From: Bremia lactucae
Lineage: Eukaryota > Oomycota > Peronosporomycetes > Peronosporales > Peronosporaceae
DNA length: 55,509 bases
NCBI RefSeq assembly: GCF_004359215.1
Contig: NC_090623.1
Span: 2,587,784 to 2,643,292 of the forward strand
Direction of reading: 5' to 3'
In this document: positions 1 through 11,300 of the stretch, piece after piece
Numbering within the stretch: the stretch's first letter is position 1
Layout: the number at the start of each line of letters is the position of its first letter
The notes under the pieces: generated by a model
What the model was told of the DNA's origin: nothing
The model's database searches: none
Seen by the model: the letters and a program-made list of their open reading frames with translations, nothing else
Translations under genes and position numbers: made by a program

Positions 1-684
1 GCCCCAGCAGGGACCCTGGCATAGCAGCGAGCCATCATATGGCCGCGCTTGCCGCATTTATAACAGACAACGTCTGCATTGCCCAACTCCATGGGAGTGG
101 CATCTGTCCTCTCGGCCGACGGCTTATACCAAGCTGTCGCCGAGGCACTGTTGTAGGATTGCTCCTCAACTAAGGCAATTTGGATTGCCTCTTCCTAGTC
201 GACGGCACCTATCTGAAAATGGCCTGTCGCGATGGTCCATGCCGTAGTCCGTTCATAAACGTGGGCACCTTAATGTGCTCCGGAACGATGAGCTGTGCCA
301 CACCGCATTGCTCCACGACTGAAAGCCAGTGGACAATTTTAAGCGCTGCAGCTCCATCGAACTTAGGCGGGTCCATCCGATGGGCCTCGGCTGATGCGGC
401 CGGGCAGAGAGCATCTCAACAGTCCTGTTGAGAGCCTCGCTCCGAGCCTGCTCATGCCTCAGCTCATCCTGAGTCTGAGTGACGGACTCCGCAGCAGCAT
501 GGCTTTGTGCCTCGGACGCGGCCCTCCGCTGTCCGAGCACGAATGCCTCAAACTGCTCCAACTGAGCAACATGTTGTTCAGGAGGACTGCTTAGGAGCCT
601 GGCCAGGGCTTGTTCATTAAGTCCCTGCGCCATTAGCCCTGCCACCTCCTGATGATGTTCGGAGAGGTGGGAAAATGAGCCCAA
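1..684 (-). pseudogene. Gypsy family C gag, broken
   Basis: Gag of a Ty3/Gypsy element read on the minus strand and entering from outside the window. The reading frame from 684 down to about 253 gives a glutamine/alanine-rich, coiled-coil-like stretch (EQHVAQLEQFEAFVLGQ) nearly identical to the family C gag at 40386-41460. The CCHC zinc knuckle CYKCGKRGHMMARC lies at about 20-68 (CX2CX4HX4C, complete). The frame is lost after the RPIGWTR region, so the capsid part is spread over several frames, and the conserved gag start lies in another frame. Gag packages the element RNA. Pol is not in the window. Confidence 0.8.
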
Positions 685-757
685 TCAATGTTGAGGCTCA
701 TCCTCACGTACACACGCAGAGATGCGGGTCGTGGGAAGGATTTCAAGTTCTACCAAG

Positions 758-1311
758 TGTAGGCGGGCACGTCTTAATGCGGCCACGCTCTACTTAGGCA
801 CACACCCTAGCACCGCGAGGAAGCGGTTTACCCAACTTCTCTTGCGTGCAGTGAGGTAGTTGTGGTGGGCGCATTAGCAACCTCACCCAACGCACTAAGT
901 ACTCTGGTTAACTGTCGTCACGGGAGCGGTAATCCGGCATCTCGTGCGCACTTACCAAGTAGGAAGTAGTTTTCAGACTGATTTATATTTAATCGCATTG
1001 AATATAAATAACCTTTTTTACCAATTAAAATGTCATCTCTATAGATAACACTTAATATGTATTGCGAGCGTATATTTCTAGATACCTCGCGTAACGGATG
1101 ACACTAGCCGTCATCGCGGATGACGCTGGCCGTCATCCCTCCTAATGTGAATGCACCCATGTGCATCACATCCACAAGGGTTGGTCACAAATGTGAACCA
1201 CACCAGAGTGCTGGGTCTAATTACTTCAAGTTGGTAATTGACCATCCCATTAGCACACGAAGTGTACTTAACGGGGACTGTGTAATATTAGGGCAACTTT
1301 AGCCCGTTACA
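758..1311 (-). repeat. LTR, Gypsy family C
   Basis: Minus-strand LTR beginning TGTAACGGGC at 1311 and ending CCCGCCTACA at 758, next to a primer-binding site (TGGTAGAACTTGAAATCC, about 738-755) and the family C gag. A second copy is at 39804-40335 (plus), with fragments at 18445-18629 and 41690-41787. It carries two tandem GGATGAC/GTCATC hairpins at 1096-1115 and 1118-1138. Confidence 0.8.
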
Positions 1312-2325
1312 GTACCAGTAAAATAAATGAGGCAAAATTATTATTCTTTTAACTGTTGAAGTTGTAGTTGTATCAACAGAGGCCGATACGTTCCAGCTGT
1401 GGGCGTGACAAAGCGAAAATCTCATCACCTATATATTGATCTTGATGGCAAGCCAAAAGAAAACGCGCCGAAAAGATCTCGTGCACTTTCGTTGAACAGG
1501 CCACATCGGTTCCCTTGCCTCGGAATGTCAATCTTTCGCACGCTAGTCCTCGATCGAATAGAAAACGCCGCTTTAACCGTTATATTTGTAAAGGGTGGCA
1601 CTGTTTCATCTAAAGCGAACGAGACTCGCACAGTCTACAGTACGCGGAACTAGCACGAGAGAGCAAAGAACTTGGTCCGTCTGTCATTTTTTTTAATTCT
1701 AAAATGGGACAACTAATTACAATTAGTCCCCGACCCATTTTGCTAATCATTACGATCCGGATAAACTAATTGTGAGGTTTTGTGCTCGAAGCAGCGACAT
1801 GACTGCACCTATGCCGTGTCTCTTCGAATTGTCCATCTCAGTAGCGACGACTCGAGTATCGCAATGCCCGGCCGCAAACAAATCAGCCGCTAGGAAGCTC
1901 ACAACAAGCCCTTTCACGGTGCGAGGTGGGTACATGAGCTCGCACCGACTCCAAACGGCCAAGTAGTACCATTCGCACCAACCGCCTCGTTTTTTTTCTC
2001 ACGAAAAGATGGGCGTCACTTTCGCAAATTTTACAATAGAACATTCATTTATCTGCACCTTATGCCCGTTTCATTTCTGAATTGACGCGACGACCACAAG
2101 CGGTTGCCCCGCACGGGGTTCTTGCCCACTTCGTACTTGCTTGTGCCACGAAAGATCGCGCACCGGCGCGCAGGTGCAAATCGTCTCGACAGGAAGCCGC
2201 AGGCCAGTCGTTACCCCTCACGCCACGGCCTGAGGAAGAGACGCACCAGACGCTGCAGCCCGCAGCCGCGGGCCAAAGCCCAGTTTACCACTCGGAGAAT
2301 AAGCGAGCGGGTCAGATTCTCGATA
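1312..2325. other. Unassigned region
   Basis: No gene recognised. Short ORFs are present (1399-1653 plus, 1750-1962 minus) with no recognisable motif. The frame of the next gene is open upstream to 2104 but without an ATG before 2326. This is probably intergenic or promoter sequence plus repeat debris. Confidence 0.4.
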
Positions 2326-3351
2326 ATGACGTCGCTGCATCGTCCGACCCACGACGCTTTGGATGGGAATCGTAGCCACTACATGGCTTTACGTACCAAT
2401 CCGAATCAGAACTGGAGAGCGAATTACCTCCGCGCGCTAAATATTGTCACGCCCGACTTAGCGTGTAGCCGATGCGGCGAGACGACGTCTTCGAGGGCGC
2501 CAGGACGAACCGAGACGCCTGCGAGCGAAGGAACGCGTCGGCTCGATAGCAATCGAGTGTCCACGTTGGCGTGGCCGAGTTCGAGATCAAGACCGACGTC
2601 CAAGACGAGTTCAAGCCTTTCTTGTTGTGACAACGGAGCGCCGTCGTCGGCCTTTGGACTACGGTCGTACCATTTTCGACCGCGAAGGCTTAAGAATGAT
2701 CCAACGATCGGGACAAGGGTATCGGCCCGGATTAAGATTCCCACGCGAGCTGCGGCGACGTTGCACACCGCCCTTCCCTGTGGGAAGGACACATGTGTGG
2801 GCACGAAAGACATTGGGGCTTGGCATCGATGGGGAGGGGCTTTGAAGAACGATCAGAAGCAGCCGATGGTGCAATTGTTTTCATGGGAGGAGCCGTCGGT
2901 GATGATTGGGAATGGGAGCAAACCCTTGGAGAGCAATCAGATAGACACGGGTGTGGCGACTTTGGACGAGAATGACCGTTTAAGGAGGAATTTAAGACCA
3001 TGTTTGAGTCCGTGTGGGAGTGTCGAGCAGAACTATGATTCGGAACTGGAAGACTTGACTCGTACAGACGACGAGGACGAGATATTTAAGATGGAGTTTG
3101 ATCGCATTGGGAACGATTGCACTGCGAGTAGGAATGAAGGTCGACCTGAGCAAGGGGTCAAGGATGACCAAGAAGTGGACGTGCAGCAGCGACGGCCTCG
3201 GCCGTTTTACGACTTTGACGACGATGCAGTGCGCGATGGTGTGACGCCCCTCTCGGCCTCGTTTGTGCCACCGCACCAAATGGTTGAGCACGGGTGTTTT
3301 TCGCTTGGACTGCGCGACCAGTTGAAGCACAAGCCACGCCTTCACATCTAG
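2326..3351 (+). CDS. Uncharacterised acidic protein with FVPPHQMV tail
   Basis: An open frame of 341 codons from the first ATG. It has no signal peptide or membrane segment. The first half is basic and Ser/Thr/Arg-rich, with compositional bias that makes its exact frame uncertain. The second half is strongly acidic (DEDEIFKMEFDRIG, FYDFDDDAVRDG) and looks like a genuine protein. The last 30 residues, SFVPPHQMV through CFSLGLRDQLKHKPRLHI, look like a short conserved C-terminal signature; I have the impression that similar tails occur in oomycete hypothetical proteins, but could not check it. Function is unknown. The gene ends 280 bp before the convergent 7TM-cyclase gene. The N-terminus could be misread or contain an intron. 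Confidence 0.55.
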   Translation: MTSLHRPTHDALDGNRSHYMALRTNPNQNWRANYLRALNIVTPDLACSRCGETTSSRAPGRTETPASEGTRRLDSNRVSTLAWPSSRSRPTSKTSSSLSCCDNGAPSSAFGLRSYHFRPRRLKNDPTIGTRVSARIKIPTRAAATLHTALPCGKDTCVGTKDIGAWHRWGGALKNDQKQPMVQLFSWEEPSVMIGNGSKPLESNQIDTGVATLDENDRLRRNLRPCLSPCGSVEQNYDSELEDLTRTDDEDEIFKMEFDRIGNDCTASRNEGRPEQGVKDDQEVDVQQRRPRPFYDFDDDAVRDGVTPLSASFVPPHQMVEHGCFSLGLRDQLKHKPRLHI

Positions 3352-3630
3352 GGAGCCGTGGAACGTTTTTAGCTGCTATGGTTGCCATTTCGGGTGATTT
3401 TTTTAGTAACGGTCTCTGAACTGAAAGAAAAGTTAGGGATTTGGCGTTTTGTTTTATTTTTGAAATGCTCTTAGAGGAACGATGGAGAAGCAAGCTGTAG
3501 ACCCTGGTGCAGCTTTTTGTGAAATGCAACTCTCTTCTTCTAAAAGCTGATCTCTACTAGACATTTTATTTATAAGAAAGAAAAGTAAAACTCTATCGTA
3601 TAATTATTACATACCCACGTGGGATCGCTA

Positions 3631-5379
3631 TTATCCAATCGTTTGCAGCAGATGCAGCTGCTGCATGACGGAGCACAATGGCGTCTCTAGCTCGCTGTCC
3701 AGTACGGTCGAGCCCGAAACAAATTTTTTCGTGACGTGCGGAAGGCGGCTATTCTGATCGATTGCAAAAACCTTTTTTCGCTTAACCAAATCCTTTGGCA
3801 AAACCTCATAGACTCCCACAGGAAAATTCACCTTTGGAACTAAATACCCGCTTAAATACTCGACCGAGTACGCCATTGGCAAGGCGTCTTTATTTGTCAG
3901 TAACCAGTCGGCAATCCGACTTGTAACCAGAATTTGCCCCCCAGCCGCGACGTTGCTAACCTCCGTCGCAATCACTTCGGAAGCTCCCGTATAAACTCTC
4001 TTACCCGTGACGGCATGGAGGCTGGTGTGGAGGTAGCCATCTGAGCCCATGGCATCGTGTATCCCCATCCGGACACGCAGTCCTTGGAAGATAACGCGAT
4101 AGCCTGATCGTCGTTTCTTGGTCGCTGGTATGAGACCGTGCAGCTCCTTGGGCCAGTCCGCAGCAAGCAACTGCAGCTGGGCATTGATACAGTATGAAAC
4201 TGCTTCACGAATTGTGTGGAAAGCAAGCTGAAAAGAGTCGCCCGCGGTAGTTATTTCGTACCCCCGATGTGGGGCCAATAACGCCCGCATCGTATCGTCA
4301 TGCACCTGAATAGCGCGCTGCATAACCTTACCGTCATTGATACCCCATAACGCACAGGACGACTCGATGTCCGTGACGACAAATACTGGATTAAAGACGG
4401 GGGGCTCGATTGTTATGTGCTGATCGTGAAAATACGGTAGGACGTCGAGGTTCGAGTCGACCACGAGTTGCGCCAGTTTTTCGTCAGATAGACAGCATCC
4501 ACAAAATCGTAGGGTACACGACTGGCTGCAGCCGGTGCAAAGAGCCAGTGCAAATCCCGTGGCGTTATACATGACTTGACTCAGGCCAATATAACTTAAG
4601 GTCGTGTTGTCACGGGGAGTGTAAACATAAGCAAAGAGGGATGTTACTTCGTAGTGGAAGGCAAAGACTGCGTAGGCAACAGTAATCCATTTAAGTCGCT
4701 TGTAGATAGGAGCGGTCTTAAATCGGCAGTTATTTGTCTCAACGTCATGGCCCTTGCATTTCAGCAGACACAAAAGTACGGCAATGTACCCAAGCGTTAG
4801 AATCTGCATCGCGTAGATACACAGGACTAATCGATAAGTACTGCTCGAGTACCCTCCTCCAAGAATACTCGTAAGAACCACTGCAATCAAATACGATCCA
4901 ATGAATCCATGGCCAACAATACAATACATTCGAATCTTGGCCCGTTCCTTAATAGTCCCACGGTCCATCGACTTGACTGCGATTTTCGAAAGCTCGTATA
5001 TAAGTGAGAAAACCCAGAACGCCACGGCAAAGTGCATGACGTCGCAATAACATAAAAGGATAGTCAGAAGTAATCGGTGGACCTCTTGGAGGTCCGTCAA
5101 TGCGTAGGTTCCGAGTTGGTCCAGTTGCTTGGTGGTATATGGAAACATATTGTAAAAGTCGACAAATTCGTCATTTGGAAGCAGGATGACCCAGAGGTAA
5201 TACCCTGCTCGCCCAAGCGTGTAGAGCCATAAATATACAAATAGCGTGAGGAAAAGCCACCGGACGCTTGACACGCGAAAGTCCCAGTCCCGGTAAAATT
5301 TGTAAGCGATGAGCATCGACGCGATGTTCGAAAGCAGTACCGACGTCAAATTTATTAAAGTCCATATCATGAGGGTCAT
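3631..5379 (-). CDS. 7TM receptor-like protein fused to class III nucleotide cyclase domain
   Basis: Single uninterrupted ORF of 582 residues. Seven hydrophobic segments are visible at about 7-28, 41-65, 103-130, 151-173, 182-207, 230-253 and 262-282, followed by a cytoplasmic class III adenylate/guanylate cyclase domain from about 331 to 485. Class III motifs seen are FVVTDIESSCALW (metal Asp337), GYEITTAGDSF (second metal Asp381), GLRVRMGIHDAM, and AAGGQILVTS. By gapless comparison with the family, the base-recognition Lys is Thr377, and the Asn and Arg of the VNxAAR motif are Val469 and Glu473. Cyclase activity is therefore doubtful. Oomycetes are known for GPCR-bigrams, 7TM receptors fused to catalytic domains including cyclases, and this fits that class. 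Starting at 5379 places the first membrane segment at the N-terminus. Confidence 0.85.
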   Translation of the reverse strand: MTLMIWTLINLTSVLLSNIASMLIAYKFYRDWDFRVSSVRWLFLTLFVYLWLYTLGRAGYYLWVILLPNDEFVDFYNMFPYTTKQLDQLGTYALTDLQEVHRLLLTILLCYCDVMHFAVAFWVFSLIYELSKIAVKSMDRGTIKERAKIRMYCIVGHGFIGSYLIAVVLTSILGGGYSSSTYRLVLCIYAMQILTLGYIAVLLCLLKCKGHDVETNNCRFKTAPIYKRLKWITVAYAVFAFHYEVTSLFAYVYTPRDNTTLSYIGLSQVMYNATGFALALCTGCSQSCTLRFCGCCLSDEKLAQLVVDSNLDVLPYFHDQHITIEPPVFNPVFVVTDIESSCALWGINDGKVMQRAIQVHDDTMRALLAPHRGYEITTAGDSFQLAFHTIREAVSYCINAQLQLLAADWPKELHGLIPATKKRRSGYRVIFQGLRVRMGIHDAMGSDGYLHTSLHAVTGKRVYTGASEVIATEVSNVAAGGQILVTSRIADWLLTNKDALPMAYSVEYLSGYLVPKVNFPVGVYEVLPKDLVKRKKVFAIDQNSRLPHVTKKFVSGSTVLDSELETPLCSVMQQLHLLQTIG

Positions 5380-6018
5380 CGTCGTCGGTAATAAATTAAG
5401 AATGGGTCAAACTTGCAGGGTGAGGACGCTTCAAGTACTCACGCGTTAGCATGTACAGTAGTATTAGGCGTGAAGAATTTTCAAGTGTCGAGAATGTCTG
5501 GTTTGCACGGGATGAACAAGTTTCAGCAACTCCATCTGGGGGAATAAATTGGACGTTGATGCGAAAAATCTGAATGTAATGAAGAGCTCGAGTTGTTATA
5601 GCCGCGGCCGTTGCAATTTAACTCGCGGATCAGCGTTCTGGAATAGAATGACGCATTTTCGAACACATCTTCGATTTAATTTGAGCCACAAGACGCTAGT
5701 TCCTTGATGCTTGTTTCTATCGTTCTTTACAGGCCAGAAAAGTGAAGTCGGCTCAATCGAGCCATTTTTTTAATTGCAGATACGATGGTGAGGCTGTTTC
5801 AAGGGCGATTAGAACGCTGTAATCAGGACTCTAATCCTTGAGGACTATCCACTTTTGACTCGACACATGCATGTCCGCATGGCACTCGAAACTTTTTCAG
5901 ATGTTGTCTGAACCACTCTCCAATAGTTATTTCAGTACTATTCTTGTTCGCAAAAACGTACTTCTGAAGATTAACAAAGCATTGTATTTTCCTCCGCTTG
6001 AGTGACTTTAAACTTGAA
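5380..6018. other. Upstream region of the 7TM-cyclase gene, no gene seen
   Basis: Holds the presumed promoter of the minus-strand 7TM-cyclase gene. A short minus-strand frame (5823-6018) runs into the N gap (GEWFRQHLKKFRVPCGHACV) but has no recognised motif. Confidence 0.5.
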
Positions 6019-6118
6019 NNNNNNNNNNNNNNNNNNNNNNNNNNNNNNNNNNNNNNNNNNNNNNNNNNNNNNNNNNNNNNNNNNNNNNNNNNNNNNNNNN
6101 NNNNNNNNNNNNNNNNNN
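6019..6118. other. Assembly gap of 100 N
   Basis: Exactly 100 unknown bases, the usual placeholder for a scaffold gap of unknown size. Sequence on the two sides may not be contiguous at this distance. The Penelope-like remnant begins directly after it. Confidence 0.99.
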
Positions 6119-7603
6119 CAAACCTGATAAACAGCCAAAAAACGCTCTGCTGGGTCCAAGAACCCAAAACCCAGCGGCAAACTCATTCGCGACCACGCCG
6201 CTCGCATTGGCCAAAACAAGCGAACAAAGGCCGGAATCATTTCCGGAAACAAAAGCGCCAGGCCGAACAAGCACTCCTAACGCGCTTAGCTTTAGCGGAT
6301 AAAACTCTGCTAATACAACTTGATTCTTCTACCAAATCATATGCTTTACGTGTTTTTGGAAATCGTCCAGTATTTACCTTTAAGTTTTAGGACTACTAAT
6401 TTTGCATTCCATGATCTTACAATTGGGATGAGCCTCCCTCACGGCCTTACCCAACTTCTTGGTTTAAACTTAAAATTTTGTCCCACACCTATTTTACGTG
6501 AATATTCGACTTCAATTGATCAGCTTATTCGAGTTCTAAAAAATAACACAATATTTACCTCGAACCGGTCATTTAATAAACAAATATATGTACCAAATCC
6601 AACCTGGAAACCTCCAGAAATCGCTGATAAAGTCTTTTCACAATTTTTGGTCAATAACAAAAAAGAAATTGGTCGATACTATAAACGCTTTTCGCTTTCG
6701 ATGTATAAGTAACTTGGATATTTATCAAAGACAATTGTTTTTCTTCGCTTCATAATAATTATACCTATGAATTTATGGCCACCGATACGGACCTTGGGTC
6801 AGCTATTATGGGAACTTAACAGTATATAAGCTGGTGTGTTGCACATCTTAAATCAGATAATGTATACGCTAATACAACGACTTTACCAATTAATGGCATT
6901 CGCAGGCTAATTTATAATTAGCACTCTAAAACGTTAAAGTTAAATCCAGAATTAAGTAAAGATCCCAAAGTAGTTATTCATAACCTAGATAAAACCTTAT
7001 TTGACCGGTTTTACGGTATGCCTAAAATACATAAAATTCCGATAGGGATTCGCCCAATAGTCTCTTCAGTGAACTCACCCTTTCACGGAGTATCTGCCAC
7101 TGTTGACTTTTTTGATTTAATTATAACTCTTGAAGGCTCTAGAATATATACACAAACACGCCTACCAGTGCTCATCCACCTGATACGTTTACCGGATTAA
7201 TTACAGGTTTAATTTTAGCCTATTTCTCACAAAACCCTAAGCGTTCCGACTTTGGAGCCATCATACGTTTGCTGCATGTGAGACTCCGCACACGTGGCTT
7301 TTCGGCATTACTTTCAAAGAAAAAAAGTAGCAATTCGTTGCTTCAATGCCGTGCTAAAACTAACGTTTTAAACAATTCAGAACGCATTTTGCCTTTTCAA
7401 ATAACTTCTAATTTAAATCCACGTTCCTTAATGTTGAAACAAATGCTTAACTATCGTCAGCTTAAAATGCTTGTTACTAAAAAGCGCCTTGGTCGTTTAC
7501 TTATATGCTATAAGCGTCCACCTATTCTTAATAATATCTTAGTTAGAGCTAAAATACCTGTTAATTTTAAGCCCAATGCTAAAGAGTAATGTTAAAGCAA
7601 TCT
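6119..7603 (+). mobile_element. Penelope-like retroelement remnant (reverse transcriptase)
   Basis: Fragments of one reverse transcriptase in shifting frames, all on the plus strand and in the right order. In order: a basic N-terminal region (6119-6390); LGLNLKFCPTP with IYVPNPTWKPPEI (about 6400-6712); ATDTDLGSAIMG (about 6778), the counterpart of the TDKNLGP motif; FYGMPKIHK with IRPIVSSVNSP (about 7009-7080), the fingers motif; and, after a deletion, HPPDTFTGLITG plus RLRTRGF and ILVRAKIPVNF (7170-7589), the C-terminal part. The palm with the YADD catalytic box is missing between about 7130 and 7165. Motif order fits Penelope-like or related RTs rather than LINEs or LTR elements. No GIY-YIG endonuclease is seen. 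The 5' end is cut by the N gap. Confidence 0.65.
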
Positions 7604-7852
7604 TAGTTAAAACTGTGTTAAATTTAATGTTTAATGCTTTTATTAAATAATTAAGTAATTATTTATTATAATATTAATTATTCACTATCTCGGATCGTGT
7701 GGTTTCACTCTGTGCAGCTAGATGCGGAATGGCTATTTATCAGATTGATTTCCCAATGATTAATTTTCCAGGTCTACAGTCCGACAATTATATTGTACAG
7801 ACCACACTGCCGTAAAACCTACCGATCCCAATCCAAGTCCACGCTTACCCTA
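7604..7852. other. AT-rich spacer, no gene seen
   Basis: AT-rich tail of the RT remnant followed by unassigned sequence up to the truncated 3' end of Gypsy element A1. No 3' LTR of A1 is visible here. Confidence 0.5.
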
Positions 7853-9085
7853 CTATGAGAGTAAGCTCCCGGGCAAAAGAAAAGTGACCATTCTAATTAT
7901 TGGGTTTGTCCACTGGTGTGTACGCAGCTTGCTTGGAAGGTTTAGTGTATAAGCTAGGCCCTTTTTGGTCATGTCCGTAAATGGTCCAATAAAGCGCGGG
8001 CGCAATTTGGTCTTGAAGACCGCGGAAACCAAGTTGATAGGTAGGATTTTAGCGTTTAGTAAAATTCGGTCTTCGACCATATAGGAATTAACACAGCTTC
8101 TGCCATTGGCACCTGTTCTTTTTGTGTCTTGGCTATCAGTCATCGTGTCACGTACATCTATTAAGACACTTAATTGCGTCGCGAGAAACTCGCTAACTTT
8201 CTTCCGAATGGCAACACGGCTGATATCAGCAAGCCTATCGGCTAATTCTCCTCCACCAAGCCCTGAGCCACGCAGTGGTAACGTTAACGGAACGCATGAA
8301 TGGGAGAGTTCGTTGACATAGATTGGAGTGTAGCCTGTAGAGGCATGGACAGCGTAATTTAACGCAAATTTTACCACTGGAAGCATTTAGCTCTTCAGCG
8401 CTTTGGTTACACACTGCGTAAAACGTCTTCGATGACGCGATTGACACGTTCAGTCTGACCATCGGTCTGCGGATGGTCGGCGGTGGACATGTCCAATCTG
8501 GTGCCAAGCACTCGGAAAACCGATTTCCAAAAAAATTCCGTGAAACGGGGGTCCCGATCAAAGACAATTGCCACTGGCAAACCGTGTTGTCGAAACACGC
8601 GAATATGAACGGCCTTTTTGTACCTTCGCCATCAATGGTATTCGGCAAGCCGGTAGGTGGGCCATTTTGCTCAATCGGTCAACAAAGACCACTGTGCCGG
8701 AATTACCGGCTGAATTTTTTGCTAGATCGAAAACAAAATCCAAACTAATGGACTTCCAGCAACGTATGGGTACGGAACGGCTCGCCAGTGGCGCAGCAGC
8801 ATGCGCCGAGGGTTTAACCCGTTGGCAAGTTTCGCATGTGTAAATGTGTGTGCTGACTCATTTCTAAAACCTGGATCACCCATAAATCTGGCTTACAGAG
8901 CCGTGGGCGTTAACTCCGCCGAGATGACCGCCAAGGACAGTATCATGATCCTCAGTGAAAATTCGATGCTTCAAATCCTCATCATGAGGAATCACTGAAC
9001 CTGGTAGCCGTTGCACTCCAAACGTCGCTGCACTTAAATAAACAACGATGCGCGGAGTATCCGCAGCATCCGTGCAATAAAGCAA
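7853..9085 (-). pseudogene. Integrase of Gypsy A1, frameshifted
   Basis: Integrase read from about 9085 down to 7853. The zinc-binding region is near HDTVLGGHLG. The catalytic core is spread over two frames: MDFVFDLA with VVFVDRLSKMAHL (about 8743-8640), then FDRDPRF and DHPQTDGQTERVNRV (8598-8407). The three acidic DDE residues are all present despite the frameshift. The C-terminal part (8386-7853) contains KLRPRFIGPF, the GPF motif before the host-targeting tail, but the chromodomain found in A2 is cut off. This enzyme would insert element cDNA into the genome. Confidence 0.75.
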
Positions 9086-9178
9086 CGTGTCTTATCGAAA
9101 GAAAATTAATGTAACTTAGCACGCAAACGCGCCGACAACTTAAAGCGCCACTAGTGCTCTTTAGAGCTCGTAGCAGAG

Positions 9179-11000
9179 CTACACACAATTCACTCTGGGC
9201 GTGAGTCGAACGAATTCAATAACGAACGACATTTTATTCGTTAAATGAGAGAGCTCATAATCCGGCCTTCTTGATAACGCATAAGCCAAGGCATTCTCCT
9301 TGCTAAGCTTATACTTCAACTCGAACTTGTATTCAGCGAAAAAGGATAGCCATCGTGCCATTCTCTGTGAGAGATGAAGCGACAAGAACGCGGAGCGTAA
9401 TGACGTGTGATCTAAACGGCTTAGAGCCGAGCAGATGGACTCTGAATTTGACTAGCGCATACTTCATAGCAAGTAACTCTTTGTTATAAACTGGGTAGCT
9501 CGTTTCCGCAGTTGTCAAGACTCGAACGCAATAGCAGGTTCACAGCCATCAACATCTGTTTGTAACAGAACACTGCCGATGGCAAAATCCGATGCGTCAC
9601 AGATGACACTGAAAGGCCAATTTGGATTTGGTAGTGCCAGGATCGTAGCATGGGTAAGACTAATCTAAACTGCGTGAAAGCATTATGCTCTGCTCTAGTT
9701 CCGCACCAATCTTTATCCTTTAAAGAAAATTAGATAATGGCCTAGCCATATCAGCATATTTTTTTCTGTATTTGTGTAGTTTATTGGCGAGACCCAACCA
9801 CTTACACAAATCCTTTTGAGTTTTAAAGGCCAATCAACTATAGCTTTTACCTTAGCAGGGTCAGCTCTAAGGCCTCGGTTCCCAATGAAGCACCATAAGA
9901 AGGGATTTCTTCTGCGCCAAAATGCATTCAGAAGCATTGGCATGCAATTTATTTGTGCGCGTACACTCGAGCACTGCTCGCAAATGGTCGAAATGGTTTT
10001 CCATATCCGACCGACTCTGCTCCGCACGACTATGGACAAAAATGTCATCGAGAAAATCTGTGCATAACCTCGATGAGGGCGGAAAAGTTGCGTCACTAGA
10101 CGATTAAATGTTGCCGGGGCGTTGGAAAGCCCTTGTGGCATAACTAACCACTACCATAACATACCGCTTGGGGTGTTAACCGCTGTAAGCGGTAATCGCT
10201 AGCTCGCATGAGCAGTTAGTAGTAACCATCAACTTAGTCCTGTGCACTTCTCATTGTGCATCCCACCATAATGTTTTGAAGAACATCCTTTCTAGGCACG
10301 GGGGTCTGTGCTGATATAGTGGCAGCATTTAATTTACTATAAGCATGTACAGTGCGCCACTTATCATTGTGGCTTTTTTGACAAAAAATGTCGGTGTCGA
10401 ATGGGGAGATTTGCTCTCTCGTACCATCCCAGCCTCGTGCTTAGCACGGAAGAAATCGTCAATGACGTCACACTGTTCCCTTGGTAATGGCCACTGTCGT
10501 GTGACACAGTATTTGGTTCCTGGAATTAAGTCAATTTCATGACGGACACCTTTATCCCGAGGTATAACAGATGGTGGATTGGTACAAATACCACATCATG
10601 GAATTCCTTAAACAAGGAATAAAATGGATCTGTAGGATCTTTAAGGTCGATGACCCATTCCGCGCACTAAGTGCAGCTTTTGTATAGTCCAGGACAGATT
10701 GTCTAGAAGTGGCGATGAGTTTAACTCAATTGTTGGTCGAATGACCACCATCTCAGATAAGTCACCAGCCTTTAAAGGCTCGGCCGCACTCATCAATCGA
10801 CGTTTCGTCTAGTTTTTAAAGAGCATGTAACGAAGGGATTGCCACAAGGCTAATTTCCCCCTCAATGCCACCGGTTACACCATTTACAAGCGTGTGTAAT
10901 TGCTCGCTCGTATCACTTTGTGAGGGTAAAAACGCTTCGTGTTCCTCCTGTCTTGGACTGGAGATAATACGCCTCTTAGAGGCTGGGACATTCACGTCCC
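9179..11000 (-). pseudogene. Reverse transcriptase and RNase H of Gypsy A1, broken
   Basis: Read on the minus strand. The RT motif MPQGLSNAPATFNRLV starts at 10141, followed in another frame by LDDIFVHSR around the FxDD catalytic box. The connection domain ends near 9713. RNase H fragments lie at 9518-9333 (YPVYNKELLAMKYALVKFRV) and 9385-9179 (LSQRMARWLSFFAEYKFEL, then SRRPDYEL). Stops upstream of the PQG motif are shared base for base with element A2, so the lesion predates the split of the two copies. Confidence 0.75.
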
Positions 11001-11300
11001 CAAATTTTTCAGCCTGTATTGGTTCTATATGTCTAATTTGACTATCGACAAGAAGTAAGGTAACTCAACTTCCTTATCCAGCGAACGTTTTCGTGTCGCT
11101 TCATGTGCATTAGAAGGTTTTGACCCAAAATGCCCTGGCGAACCAACAATTGTGTCACTATGGACACTCAGTATGGTGCCACCTCGGCCGACCACACTCG
11201 GCGGACTTAGACGTGCCACACCGCGTATCTCACGGATATTACACCCTAAATGACTCGGCTGAGACCTACAATGCTTTAAGTATTCAGTGAATCGTTTTTT

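Noticed and set aside
1399..1962. Small ORFs between the family C LTR and the acidic protein gene
   Set aside because: Short, overlapping on both strands and without recognisable motifs.
2424..3345. Minus-strand ORFs overlapping the acidic protein gene
   Set aside because: Shadows of the longer plus-strand frame, with biased composition and no motif.
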